Origin: Anaerolineales bacterium Chloro_02
Lineage (GTDB): Bacteria > Chloroflexota > Anaerolineae > Anaerolineales > Anaerolineaceae
Direction of reading: 5' to 3'
DNA length: 14,351 nt
Assembly: GCA_001603765.1 (NCBI GenBank)
Contig: LUZV01000083.1
Coordinates: 1 to 14,351 of the forward strand
In this document: positions 6,718 through 14,349 of the stretch, piece after piece
Layout: each line of letters begins with the position of its first letter
Numbering within the stretch: the stretch's first letter is position 1
Translations under genes and position numbers: made by a program
Notes under the pieces: model-generated
The model's input: the letters and a program-made list of their open reading frames with translations, nothing else
Databases searched by the model: none
What the model was told of the DNA's origin: nothing

Positions 6718-9168
6718 ATGATAAAAAACAAGTTGTTGGTCTCCATTCTTATCCTCACAATGCTCCTGGTTGCCTATAGCGGTACCGGGGCAGTTCAACC
6801 GGCGCTCGCGCAGCCTCAGAACCCACCAACGGTCAGCTCGCCATATAAAACGCCAGCGGAAAAACCCGCCTCCAGCCTTCCCGCAATCACCGATGAAGCT
6901 GGCCCAGCCACCGATGACTACATCGCGCAGGAAGGAGCTGTTACTCCTCTGGCTCTGCCAGCCACGCCTGATCCAGATCACCTTATCAACTCGGACAGTT
7001 GGTTCGGTTCCACCCCTCACGGGCTCAGCGGTAACTCGCTTAATGGTGGAAGCCAGAATTTCATCCTATACGACAACGGTCCGCTCATCACCCACCCTGG
7101 CGGCGGTTTTAGCGGTTCTGATGTCAGCGCGCTTCAAACATCTCTTGGCTTAACAACCTACGGCTTTGGGAGCAATCAATCAGATGGCTGGCGAGTTGCG
7201 GATGACTTTACAATTTCGTCCGCGACAGGCTGGTGGATTAGTGACATTACTTTTTATACTTATATGACAGGTACCTACTCATATCCGCCAGCTTCAACAA
7301 TCACCGGTCTTTACCTTCAAATTTGGAATGGTTCTCCGGATAATCCAAGCAGCACAATCGTCTTTGGCGATCAAGTGACCAACCGAATGATCGGCACGTA
7401 TTGGACTAACATTTACCGCACCACGGATACCAACTTATCGGATACTTCGCGGCCGATTATGGCGGTTGTGGCTGACGTCAGCATTTCGCTCCCAGCAGGC
7501 ACCTATTGGCTGGACTGGTCAGTTACAGGCACTGGCATTTCTAAACCATGGTCTCCCCCAATATCAATATTAGGTCAATCTACCACAGGCAACGCGATTC
7601 ATCATTTGTCAAGCTGGAATCCAGCCCTGGATACTGGAAATACATTCCAGCAAGGTTTTCCATTTGTAATTGAAGGAGAGGTGGAAAAATGGCTTTGGCA
7701 TCAACCCGTCAGCACGGATGATTCGAGCCCCTATATCAGTCAAAGGTTCCCGGATTTACCCACATACGACTCCTTCATTACCGATGATTTTATTGCTGAC
7801 CAGACTTGGGCAATTGACACAATTTATGTTCCCGGAGTTGGTTGGAACGGGTTCACATCCCTGATGAACGCCACTACCCTGAACTGGAAAATTTATGCGG
7901 ATAACGGCGGCGTTCCTGCTGGCGACCCCACAGGAGGAGGCGCTCCGGCCGTCTGGTCATTGAGTCTGTCGCCAAATGATCCGAATGTCACAATCTCGTT
8001 AGGTGTTGAAGGCGATCCCTCCGACACGCTGCTCAAGTTACCGACCCCGATTAAATTGCCCGCTGGTCACTATTGGCTGTTTTTCTACCCTACCATGCCT
8101 TTTAACCCGTACGGTCAGTTTGGGCGGCGTTTGTCAGACACAACTTCTGGATATTCAGGTCTATTTATCAATCCGGGCGGAGGTTTTGGCTATGGAACGA
8201 CCTGGCAAAGTTGGTCAGTGATTGGCGCGTCTCTCCACGATAGCGCGTTTAGCATTGGCGGGACCAAGAACGGTAACTGGAAGAGTATCGCGCCAATCAA
8301 TAGCGACGGGCGTTCAAGACCCGCGGCAGCAACTGTCGGTGGTAAGATCTATCTTTTTGGAGGGGAAACACAAATGGGGCGAGCGAATACAGTGGAAAGA
8401 TATGACCCCGCAACGAACACCTGGACAACCCGATCCGGCACCATGCCCATCCCTGCCAGCAATATCTGCGCGGCAGTGATCGGTACAGATGTATATATCC
8501 CCGGTGGATACGACGCGTCAAGCAATTATTTGAACGCTCTGCAGGTGTATCACACAACTTCAGATACCTGGAACATCATCACAACCGATCCTCTACCCGC
8601 CAGTTTAATGGGCGCGGGATGCGCGAGCCTAAATAATAAACTCTATGTGTTTGGAGGCAACAACCTTGGCACTTACCAAAGCGCGGCCTACGTTTACAAC
8701 CCCGCTTTGACGGCCGGCTCCCGGTGGACTGCGATCGCTTCAATGTCCAATCCCAGAGCCTACCTTTCTGGCACTGCTGTCAACGGAAAGATTTACGCAA
8801 TTGGTGGTTTAAACGGGACAGATGTAAATGATGTTGAAGCTTTCAATCCAGCTGATGGCTTATGGCATTCGGTTACAGACTTACATATCGCCCGCGCCGG
8901 ATTAGGCGCGTATTCAGTGGGAAACACCCTCTATGCTTGCGGCGGCGGCTGGAATTCTTATCTGGACTCTTGTGAAACTTACGACACCACGCAAGGGTAT
9001 TCCGGAACCTGGAAATATCTCCCCGCGTATATGCTGGAGGGCAGGCGCACATTCGGCGCGGCTAGTATCGGGCCTGTTCTCTACGCGGTAGCTGGCTGGA
9101 GGGGAATTTACCTGAAAACCGCGGAGAAATGGTCATTTGATGCCTACTTACCTCTGACCCTCCGGTAA
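6718..9168 (+). CDS. Secreted protein: two beta-rich domains plus kelch propeller
   Basis: An 816-residue exported protein. Signal peptide at 1-31, with likely cleavage after A-L-A before Q32, then a Pro/Ala-rich stretch to about 85. Two related domains follow, at about 157-320 and 351-515. Both begin with a [AT]-D-D-F string (ADDFTISS at 161, TDDFIADQ at 356) and later share L-P-A-G-x-Y-W-L (258-265 and 447-454), so they look like a tandem duplication. Residues about 520-805 hold six kelch repeats, marked by I-Y-L-F-G-G, V-Y-I-P-G-G, L-Y-V-F-G-G, I-Y-A-I-G-G, L-Y-A-C-G-G and L-Y-A-V-A-G about 46-50 residues apart, with Y-D-P-x-T-N-T-W-type strings; this predicts a six-bladed beta-propeller. 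The last residues are 'AYLPLTLR', a possible sorting tag. No catalytic residues are evident. A role in adhesion or carbohydrate/protein binding outside the cell is inference. Monocistronic, with its own promoter and terminator. Confidence 0.88.
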   Translation: MIKNKLLVSILILTMLLVAYSGTGAVQPALAQPQNPPTVSSPYKTPAEKPASSLPAITDEAGPATDDYIAQEGAVTPLALPATPDPDHLINSDSWFGSTPHGLSGNSLNGGSQNFILYDNGPLITHPGGGFSGSDVSALQTSLGLTTYGFGSNQSDGWRVADDFTISSATGWWISDITFYTYMTGTYSYPPASTITGLYLQIWNGSPDNPSSTIVFGDQVTNRMIGTYWTNIYRTTDTNLSDTSRPIMAVVADVSISLPAGTYWLDWSVTGTGISKPWSPPISILGQSTTGNAIHHLSSWNPALDTGNTFQQGFPFVIEGEVEKWLWHQPVSTDDSSPYISQRFPDLPTYDSFITDDFIADQTWAIDTIYVPGVGWNGFTSLMNATTLNWKIYADNGGVPAGDPTGGGAPAVWSLSLSPNDPNVTISLGVEGDPSDTLLKLPTPIKLPAGHYWLFFYPTMPFNPYGQFGRRLSDTTSGYSGLFINPGGGFGYGTTWQSWSVIGASLHDSAFSIGGTKNGNWKSIAPINSDGRSRPAAATVGGKIYLFGGETQMGRANTVERYDPATNTWTTRSGTMPIPASNICAAVIGTDVYIPGGYDASSNYLNALQVYHTTSDTWNIITTDPLPASLMGAGCASLNNKLYVFGGNNLGTYQSAAYVYNPALTAGSRWTAIASMSNPRAYLSGTAVNGKIYAIGGLNGTDVNDVEAFNPADGLWHSVTDLHIARAGLGAYSVGNTLYACGGGWNSYLDSCETYDTTQGYSGTWKYLPAYMLEGRRTFGAASIGPVLYAVAGWRGIYLKTAEKWSFDAYLPLTLR

Positions 9169-9185
9169 ACTTCGTTACCTTTTTC

Positions 9186-9226
9186 AGCCGTCCTGCTTCA
9201 TTTTGAAACAGGACGGCTAATTTTTT
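9186..9226 (+). terminator. Rho-independent terminator after the kelch gene
   Basis: AGCCGTCCTG (9186-9195) pairs perfectly with CAGGACGGCT (9209-9218), with a further TTCA/TGAA pairing inside the loop, followed by AA and six T (9221-9226). It lies 17 bases beyond the stop codon. A textbook intrinsic terminator. Confidence 0.93.
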
Positions 9227-9334
9227 AATCAAACCCTTTGTTACTTTTGCTGAAACGGAGTAAATCAATCCTGCTTTTTCAGACAGTTTTCATTTTTTTC
9301 TCTTGATTTTGAGGCGATTCTTCTCCTTGCGAAG

Positions 9335-9355
9335 GCAAATTGCATTATAATTTGC
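9335..9355 (+). promoter_or_regulatory. Importer operon promoter with inverted repeat over the -10
   Basis: A consensus TATAAT lies at 9346-9351, about 40 bp before the start codon, in the only sizeable non-coding stretch upstream of the importer. The -35 region is weak. The -10 sits in an inverted repeat, GCAAATT (9335-9341), seven-base spacer, AATTTGC (9349-9355), whose flanks extend the match with one mismatch. Its placement suggests an operator for a repressor. The leader, about 35 bases, is too short for a riboswitch or T-box, so control at this site is more likely transcriptional. Confidence 0.55.
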
Positions 9356-9392
9356 TTTAATCCCGCTTACCTATCCCTGTGATGGAGGAAAT

Positions 9393-10184
9393 ATGAAAAA
9401 GCGTTTTCTGTTAGTGGTAGCCCTGGTTCTGGTGGCAGCCATGTTAGTTGGCTGTGCCTCCAAACCCTCTTCCGTGCTCGACAAAATTCAAAAGGACAAA
9501 AAAGTCCTGGTGGGCACCTCAGCCGATTACCCGCCGTACGAATACGTCGACGATGCTGGCAATAAAACCGGTTTTGATATCGACCTCATGACCGAAATCG
9601 CCAAACGCATGGGCGTCGAGCTGGTCTGGGTGGATATGCCTTTCGACAGCCTAGTAGCCGCGGTTAGCAGCGGTAAGTTGGACATGTCGATCTCTTGCTT
9701 CAACTACGATACGGAACGCGACAAGATTGTCGATTTTTCTGAGGCGTATTACACAACGGAAGACGCCTTCGTAGTCAGCAACACATTTACCGGCACGATT
9801 GCTAAGCCCGAAGACGCGGCTAACTATAAAGTGGGCGTCCAATCCGGAACGGTTCAAGACGGCTGGCTAACCGACAACCTGGTCACTCCGGGTTTACTGA
9901 AAGAAGCCAACCTTTCACGCTATGAGCGTGTTGACCAAGCCGCGCTGGACCTGGCAAACGGACGTATTGAGGTGCTGATGGCTGACTATGTGCCTGTGCA
10001 GGCTCTCGTAGCTCAGAACCCCAACCTGAAGGTGGTCTATCACGGCGAACTTTCCACCGGACCGATCAATATCGTCCTGCCGGATGGGGACGCGCCCCTA
10101 AAAGCTGAGATCAACCGCATTATCAAGGAGCTGCAAGCTGAAGGGTTCATTGATAAGCTGGCTGTGAAGTATTTTAGTAACTAA
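9393..10184 (+). CDS. Amino acid ABC transporter substrate-binding lipoprotein
   Basis: A 263-residue solute-binding protein of family 3 (SBP_bac_3), the receptor of a polar amino acid importer. The N-terminus is a lipoprotein signal with lipobox L-V-G-C, so C21 is lipidated and anchors the protein to the outer face of the cytoplasmic membrane. Typical family strings follow: 'GTSADYPPYEYVD' near 41, G-F-D-I-D-L-M at 60-66, and T-E-R-D-K-I-V-D-F-S at 107-116, where R109 is the usual contact for the ligand's alpha-carboxylate. D198 (in L-M-A-D-Y) is a candidate for the amino-group contact. The ligand cannot be read from sequence; polar or charged amino acids are typical. GGAGG at 9384-9388 fixes the start. 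First gene of the operon, separated from the permease by two hairpins that could give it higher expression than the membrane parts. Confidence 0.94.
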   Translation: MKKRFLLVVALVLVAAMLVGCASKPSSVLDKIQKDKKVLVGTSADYPPYEYVDDAGNKTGFDIDLMTEIAKRMGVELVWVDMPFDSLVAAVSSGKLDMSISCFNYDTERDKIVDFSEAYYTTEDAFVVSNTFTGTIAKPEDAANYKVGVQSGTVQDGWLTDNLVTPGLLKEANLSRYERVDQAALDLANGRIEVLMADYVPVQALVAQNPNLKVVYHGELSTGPINIVLPDGDAPLKAEINRIIKELQAEGFIDKLAVKYFSN

Positions 10185-10189
10185 CCAAT

Positions 10190-10251
10190 CATCAACTCTT
10201 TTCCAGGTTGATGCCCACACCCTGAAAGCTGACCTCAAATCAGCTTTCAGG
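10190..10251 (+). promoter_or_regulatory. Two tandem stem-loops between binding protein and permease
   Basis: The first stem is CATCAAC (10190-10196) with GTTGATG (10207-10213). The second is stronger: CCTGAAAGCTGA (10221-10232), loop CCTCAAA, TCAGCTTTCAGG (10240-10251), 12 bp and perfect. The latter is followed by TAACAACAAGG and lacks a U-tract, so it is more likely an RNA-stabilising or processing element, or a leaky attenuator, than a full terminator. Such elements after a receptor gene often raise its level over the permease genes. Confidence 0.65.
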
Positions 10252-10278
10252 TAACAACAAGGATCCGAGGAGCAGCCT

Positions 10279-10923
10279 TTGGACTTTGGTCAGTTTGTTT
10301 CTTATATCGCCTCCGGCACAGTCTTCACCGTTGGCGTGACCCTGATTGCCCTTCCTTCGGGGCTGCTGGTTGGTTCGATTCTGGCGCTGCTGTATGTTTA
10401 TGGCGGCAAAACCGCCGCCCGCGTCATGAAGGTCTACAGCACCATTTTCCGCGGGATCCCGCCAATTGTTCTCCTGTTTATCCTCTTTTTTGCTGTATCA
10501 AAGGGCATTAACCTCTCAGCGTTTTGGGCGGGTTCGCTTTCTCTGGGAATGGTGAGCAGCGCTTATCAAATGGAAATCGTGCGGGGTTCGCTGCTCTCGG
10601 TCAGCGGTGATCAATTAATGGCTGCCCGCGCGGTGGGCTTAAGCCGCTTGCAAGCCATTCGCTATGTGGTCTTGCCGCAGGCAGTGCGGCTTGCCATCCC
10701 GCCCTGGTCTAATGAAGCCGCGATTATCATCAAAGATTCCTCACTGGTTTATGCCCTGGGTGTGCCGGAAATCCTGCGGCGGGCGCAGCTAATCGGCGCC
10801 AGCTCCCAGCGCTACCTGTTGGCTTACCTGAGCGCGGCGATCATCTACTTTTTGCTGGTGTTTGCCACTACCCGCCTGCTCGAGCTGCTGGAAAATAAAC
10901 TCACCATTCCTTCCAACCCATAA
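10279..10923 (+). CDS. Amino acid ABC transporter permease, first subunit
   Basis: A 214-residue integral membrane protein of the HisM/GlnP group (BPD_transp_1). It has about five hydrophobic helices and the cytoplasmic EAA loop that docks on the ATPase: 'AARAVGLSRLQAIRYVVLPQ' at about 114-133, followed by A-V-R-L-A-I-P-P-W-S-N-E. F-R-G-I-P-P-I-V near residue 54 is the usual early motif. The start is TTG at 10279, chosen because GAGGAG (10267-10272) lies six bases upstream and no ATG fits. Its partner is the second permease at 11705; the two would form a heterodimeric channel. Confidence 0.93.
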   Translation: MDFGQFVSYIASGTVFTVGVTLIALPSGLLVGSILALLYVYGGKTAARVMKVYSTIFRGIPPIVLLFILFFAVSKGINLSAFWAGSLSLGMVSSAYQMEIVRGSLLSVSGDQLMAARAVGLSRLQAIRYVVLPQAVRLAIPPWSNEAAIIIKDSSLVYALGVPEILRRAQLIGASSQRYLLAYLSAAIIYFLLVFATTRLLELLENKLTIPSNP

Positions 10924-10937
10924 CATCGGAGCGCGTC

Positions 10938-11705
10938 ATGCCAAAACCAATTTTGACGATAAAGAACCTGACCAAAACTTACGGCAAGAATGTCATTTTT
11001 CAGAACCTTGACCTGACGGTCAATGAAGGCAACACCATCGTCATTATCGGTCCCAGCGGCACGGGCAAAAGCACCTTACTGCGCTGCATCAACCTGCTTA
11101 CCCGTCCGAACAGCGGTCAGATTTGGCTGGATGACCTTGAAATCACTGCCAAAGGTACCGATGAAGATCAGGTGCGGCAGCACATCGGCATGGTTTTCCA
11201 GAATTTCTTGCTCTTCAACCACCTGACAGCGCTCGGGAACGTGAAACTCGGGCTAACCAAGGTTAAACACATGTCCGAAGAAGCTGCCACCCAGAAAGCC
11301 ATGCATGAACTTTCACGCGTGGGGCTGGCAGACCGCGCGAATCACTATCCCGGGCAGCTTTCGGGCGGGCAGCAGCAGCGTGTTGGCATCGCCAGAGCTC
11401 TGGCGATGGATCCGCGCGTGATGCTTTTTGATGAGCCCACCTCAGCCCTCGACCCCGAGTTGATTGGGGAGGTCCTGGAGGTGATGCGGCAGCTCGCACT
11501 CGAAGGCATGACCATGCTGGTAGTCACGCACGAGATGGGCTTCGCCCGCGAGGTTGCCGACAGAATCGTCTTCATGGAAAAAGGATACATTGTTGAGGAA
11601 GGTTCACCGGACGAAATGTTCAATCACCCCAAATTCGACCGCACACGCGAATTTCTCTGGAAGATTACCGAACTTTATGGCAAGAAGGAGAAGGAAGCTA
11701 AGTAA
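10938..11705 (+). CDS. Polar amino acid ABC transporter ATP-binding protein
   Basis: A 255-residue ATPase of the GlnQ/HisP group that powers the importer from the cytoplasmic side. All nucleotide-binding motifs are intact: Walker A G-P-S-G-T-G-K-S (38-45), Q-loop Q88 (M-V-F-Q-N-F), signature L-S-G-G-Q-Q-Q-R (141-148), Walker B V-M-L-F-D-E (161-166, catalytic E166), D-loop S-A-L-D (169-172) and H-loop H198. The length and the 'FDRTREFLWKI' C-terminus are usual for the group. GGAG at 10928-10931 sits six bases before the ATG. Its stop overlaps the next gene's start by one base (TAATG), pointing to translational coupling with the second permease. Confidence 0.96.
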   Translation: MPKPILTIKNLTKTYGKNVIFQNLDLTVNEGNTIVIIGPSGTGKSTLLRCINLLTRPNSGQIWLDDLEITAKGTDEDQVRQHIGMVFQNFLLFNHLTALGNVKLGLTKVKHMSEEAATQKAMHELSRVGLADRANHYPGQLSGGQQQRVGIARALAMDPRVMLFDEPTSALDPELIGEVLEVMRQLALEGMTMLVVTHEMGFAREVADRIVFMEKGYIVEEGSPDEMFNHPKFDRTREFLWKITELYGKKEKEAK

Positions 11706-12382
11706 TGCTGACCTGGCTGGGGTATTTCAAACGCTTTGGCATGAACTTCTTGCGCGGCGCGGGCGTCACGCTGGAGCTGACGGCCATGGGGCTGGCGATT
11801 GGTTTTGTACTGGGGTTGCTGCTGGCGCTGGCGCGCTGTTATGGCCCAAAGTGGCTGCGCGCGACCGCAGCCGCCTATATTGCTGTCTTCCGCGGCACAC
11901 CACTGCTGGTGCAGCTTTTCATTATTTATTACGGTCTGCCTGAGCTTGGGATTGCGTTCTCTCAGACCACGGCTGCCTATCTGGCACTCGGGCTCAATAG
12001 TGCCGCTTACCAGGCGGAATACTTGCGCGGCTCGATCAACGCCATCGGCGACGCGCAGATGCAGGCAGGTCGCTCGATCGGGCTCTCTAAATGGCAGACC
12101 ATTTGTCACATAATCCTGCCCCAGGCGCTGCGGCTTGCACTGCCGAGTTGGTCCAACGAGCCGATTTCACTGCTTAAAACGACGGCTATCGTCTTTCTGA
12201 TAGCCGTGCAGGACCTGATGGCGGAAGGCAAACGCGCCGCCACTGCCACCTTCGATTTTGTCGGTATTTACCTCGCGGTGGCAGTGGTTTATCTTGTGAT
12301 GGTCTTCCTGTTGGATGCCTTGCTCAAGTTTCTGGAGCGCAAAACCAAAATCCCCGGTATGGAATTAGAAACCAGGCGCTAA
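11705..12382 (+). CDS. Amino acid ABC transporter permease, second subunit
   Basis: A 225-residue permease of the same family as the gene at 10279. It has 'FRGTPLLVQLFIIYYGLP' near residue 63 and the EAA loop 'AGRSIGLSKWQTICHIILPQ' at about 120-139, followed by A-L-R-L-A-L-P-S-W-S-N-E. The two permeases are clearly paralogous, and the operon order permease-ATPase-permease supports a heterodimer rather than homodimer. The ATG overlaps the ATPase stop by one base, with AAGGAAG inside the ATPase end as a possible ribosome binding site. The stop codon lies in the loop of a perfect 11-bp hairpin (12368-12394) that probably ends the operon. Confidence 0.93.
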   Translation: MLTWLGYFKRFGMNFLRGAGVTLELTAMGLAIGFVLGLLLALARCYGPKWLRATAAAYIAVFRGTPLLVQLFIIYYGLPELGIAFSQTTAAYLALGLNSAAYQAEYLRGSINAIGDAQMQAGRSIGLSKWQTICHIILPQALRLALPSWSNEPISLLKTTAIVFLIAVQDLMAEGKRAATATFDFVGIYLAVAVVYLVMVFLLDALLKFLERKTKIPGMELETRR

Positions 12383-12394
12383 ACGCCTGGTTTC
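12368..12394 (+). terminator. Hairpin overlapping the end of the importer operon
   Basis: GAAACCAGGCG (12368-12378) pairs perfectly with CGCCTGGTTTC (12384-12394) around the loop CTAAA, which contains the TAA stop. Only a short T run (TTT) follows the GC-rich part, so termination may be partial. It lies about 40 bp from the end of the converging esterase gene and may serve that transcript too. Confidence 0.6.
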
Positions 12395-12433
12395 AACAAT
12401 TCAACGAGAAAACTGCCTGTTATCTGGATCTAA

Positions 12434-13177
12434 TTATCTCTTTTCCAGCAACTTCCCTAAAAAGTAGGGGAGTTGTTTGCGCCACCAAGGCCAGTCGTGG
12501 TTGACATCATGTCCCCAATAATCCACCCAGGCCGGGATGCCCTTCGCCGCCAGCAGGTGATCCATCGCGCGTGCGTCCGCCAGCATATCATCTTCCCACG
12601 CGCCCTGCCCAACACAGATAATGATGTCGCTGTCGCGGTAGCGGCTCAGATGCCATTCATCCGTCAATCCGGGCAGATAGAGCAGTGGAGAATTGAAGTA
12701 AACGTCATCATTCACAAAATCGCCAATGAACATCTCTAATTGGAACAAACCGCTTAGCGCGATCATACCGTCAAACAAATCGGGATGTCTGAAGAAGAAA
12801 TTGCCGCAATGATAAGCGCCCATACTCACGCCCGTGGTCAGCATGCACACCTCGCTGCCAATCCTCGTGCGGACAAACGGCACGACCTCATTACAAATAT
12901 AGCTGTCATAATCCTGATGCCTGCGCGCGCGGTCCGCGGGGTGCGCGTCCCAATTTGCCCAAGACTGTCCGTCGATGCTGTCAACGGTGTAAAACTGAAA
13001 ATGTCCCTGCTCGATAAACCAGCGAACTGCTTCGGTCATGCCGAAATCCTCAAATTCAAAGAAACGTCCAGCCTGCGCCGGGAAAACCAAAACCGGTCTT
13101 CCACCATGCCCGTACACCTTCAACTCCATTTCCTGATTTAGATTTGGGCTATACCAATGATGATATTCTGTGTTCAT
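12434..13177 (-). CDS. Alpha/beta-hydrolase esterase family protein
   Basis: A 247-residue putative cytoplasmic esterase of the alpha/beta-hydrolase fold, similar in layout to esterase D-like or COG4947 proteins. The nucleophile elbow is G-V-S-M-G (116-120, Ser118), followed by A-Y-x-x-G. An early G-G-R-P-V-L-V-F-P string (25-33) would contribute to the oxyanion hole. The catalytic acid is probably in the 'VGQGAWEDD' strand end (E195 or D196) and the histidine H223 or H227 in W-G-H-D-V-N-H-D-W. There is no signal peptide. An earlier start at 13210 is possible, but 13177 is favoured because it overlaps the ATP-grasp stop by one base (TAATG) and gives the natural M-N-T-E-Y start. The substrate is unknown; coupling to the ligase suggests that both act on the same small molecule. 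Confidence 0.83.
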   Translation of the reverse strand: MNTEYHHWYSPNLNQEMELKVYGHGGRPVLVFPAQAGRFFEFEDFGMTEAVRWFIEQGHFQFYTVDSIDGQSWANWDAHPADRARRHQDYDSYICNEVVPFVRTRIGSEVCMLTTGVSMGAYHCGNFFFRHPDLFDGMIALSGLFQLEMFIGDFVNDDVYFNSPLLYLPGLTDEWHLSRYRDSDIIICVGQGAWEDDMLADARAMDHLLAAKGIPAWVDYWGHDVNHDWPWWRKQLPYFLGKLLEKR

Positions 13178-14349
13178 TACGCAACCGTCTCCCGTTTTTT
13201 TGCGATCCATAACGCGGCTTCCCGGATTTCATCCAACGTTTCTGCACGGACCAAAAATCCATAATCTCCCAACGCGGGGGCGAACACGCCGCTGATAAAT
13301 TCGTGATGCACGATCCGCTCGCCAAACTCGCGCAAAACCTGGTCAGTCGTGAATTGATACTCTTTGCCAAACCGGCGCGAAATATATGCGCAATAATAAG
13401 GTCGCGTGATTTTGGATTCAAAGCGGTTCCCCACCACCACATTGGCATATTCGCGATAGATATCGATGTTATTCGCGAAGTTCCACATGTCAGTTGTCAT
13501 GCCGCCCGGCGGGCGCATGTTCATTTCCAACCCATAAAGATCCCCATTCGCCTGACGGAAAAATTCAAAATGGAAAAAACGTTCTCGAAGATTATAAGCC
13601 GTCAAAAGTTTGCGTCCGGCTGCTTGCAAATCACTGGGGATTTCGCGGTCGATGTAGTACCACAAATCCATCGACTGGTTCACCGATTCCATCACTCCGT
13701 CACTATACATTAGGGTCGAGTCGAACACCACCTCACCATCCTGGTCCACCAGACCATCATAAGTGATAATCTGACCGCGAATGAATTCTTCAAAGATGAA
13801 ATCAATTGGTGGATGATTAGCAAAAAACCCTTCCAGCTCTTCATCCTGATTGATCTGATAGGTGAGGCTGGCGCCAACGCCAATGTCTGGCTTCGCGATG
13901 ATCGGATACCCCACCTCTGCGATCAATTCCCGTGCCTCCGCGATGGAAGAAATGACCTTTCCGCGCGCCACATTGACGCCGCAAGCCTGATAGACCTTCT
14001 TCATCGCGGATTTACGTTTAACCCGTTCCATATCTTCACGATGAAACCCAGGGATATTAAAGTCGCTGCGCAGCGCGGCATCGGATTCCAACCAGAACTC
14101 GTTATGAGACTCCAGTCGGTCGATTTTGCCAAACTTGTGCGTCAGAAACCCAAAAGCGCGGACCATTTCGTCATAGTCCAACATATTACCCACCCGATAA
14201 TACTCAGTGAGGTAAGAAAGCAGCTCCCCGTCTAATTCATGATAGGGGCTGTCGCCAACTCCTAAGACCTTCACACCCATTTCGTTCAGGTGCTTCCAGA
14301 AAAGGCGGTAATTTGGCGGAAATTGAGGAGATATCGCTACGAAGTTCAT
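13177..14349 (-). CDS. ATP-grasp family ligase
   Basis: A 390-residue ATP-grasp enzyme of the biotin carboxylase/carbamoyl-phosphate synthetase-like superfamily; such enzymes join a carboxylate to an amine, thiol or other nucleophile through an acyl-phosphate. An N-terminal Rossmann-like pre-grasp domain spans about 1-105 ('MNFVAISPQFPPNYRLFWKH'). ATP contacts include a lysine near 113, K153 and the glycine-rich I-G-V-G-A-S loop (157-161), and the E-E-F-I hinge (187-190). Magnesium ligands are E262 (H-F-E-F-F) and E275/N277 in E-M-N-M-R-P-P-G-G (275-283), a hallmark of active ATP-grasp enzymes. The ATG is two bases inside the window edge, so its ribosome binding site is not visible, but the N-terminus looks complete. 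The substrate cannot be assigned. It is coupled to the esterase gene by a one-base overlap. Confidence 0.87.
   Translation of the reverse strand: MNFVAISPQFPPNYRLFWKHLNEMGVKVLGVGDSPYHELDGELLSYLTEYYRVGNMLDYDEMVRAFGFLTHKFGKIDRLESHNEFWLESDAALRSDFNIPGFHREDMERVKRKSAMKKVYQACGVNVARGKVISSIAEARELIAEVGYPIIAKPDIGVGASLTYQINQDEELEGFFANHPPIDFIFEEFIRGQIITYDGLVDQDGEVVFDSTLMYSDGVMESVNQSMDLWYYIDREIPSDLQAAGRKLLTAYNLRERFFHFEFFRQANGDLYGLEMNMRPPGGMTTDMWNFANNIDIYREYANVVVGNRFESKITRPYYCAYISRRFGKEYQFTTDQVLREFGERIVHHEFISGVFAPALGDYGFLVRAETLDEIREAALWIAKKRETVA

Noticed and set aside
9352..9392. Possible riboswitch or T-box leader for the amino acid importer
   Set aside because: The leader from the TATAAT promoter is only about 35 bases, too short for any such element, and shows no hairpin.
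11675..12109. Minus-strand open frame over the second permease
   Set aside because: Antisense to a permease with strong family motifs; no ribosome binding site.
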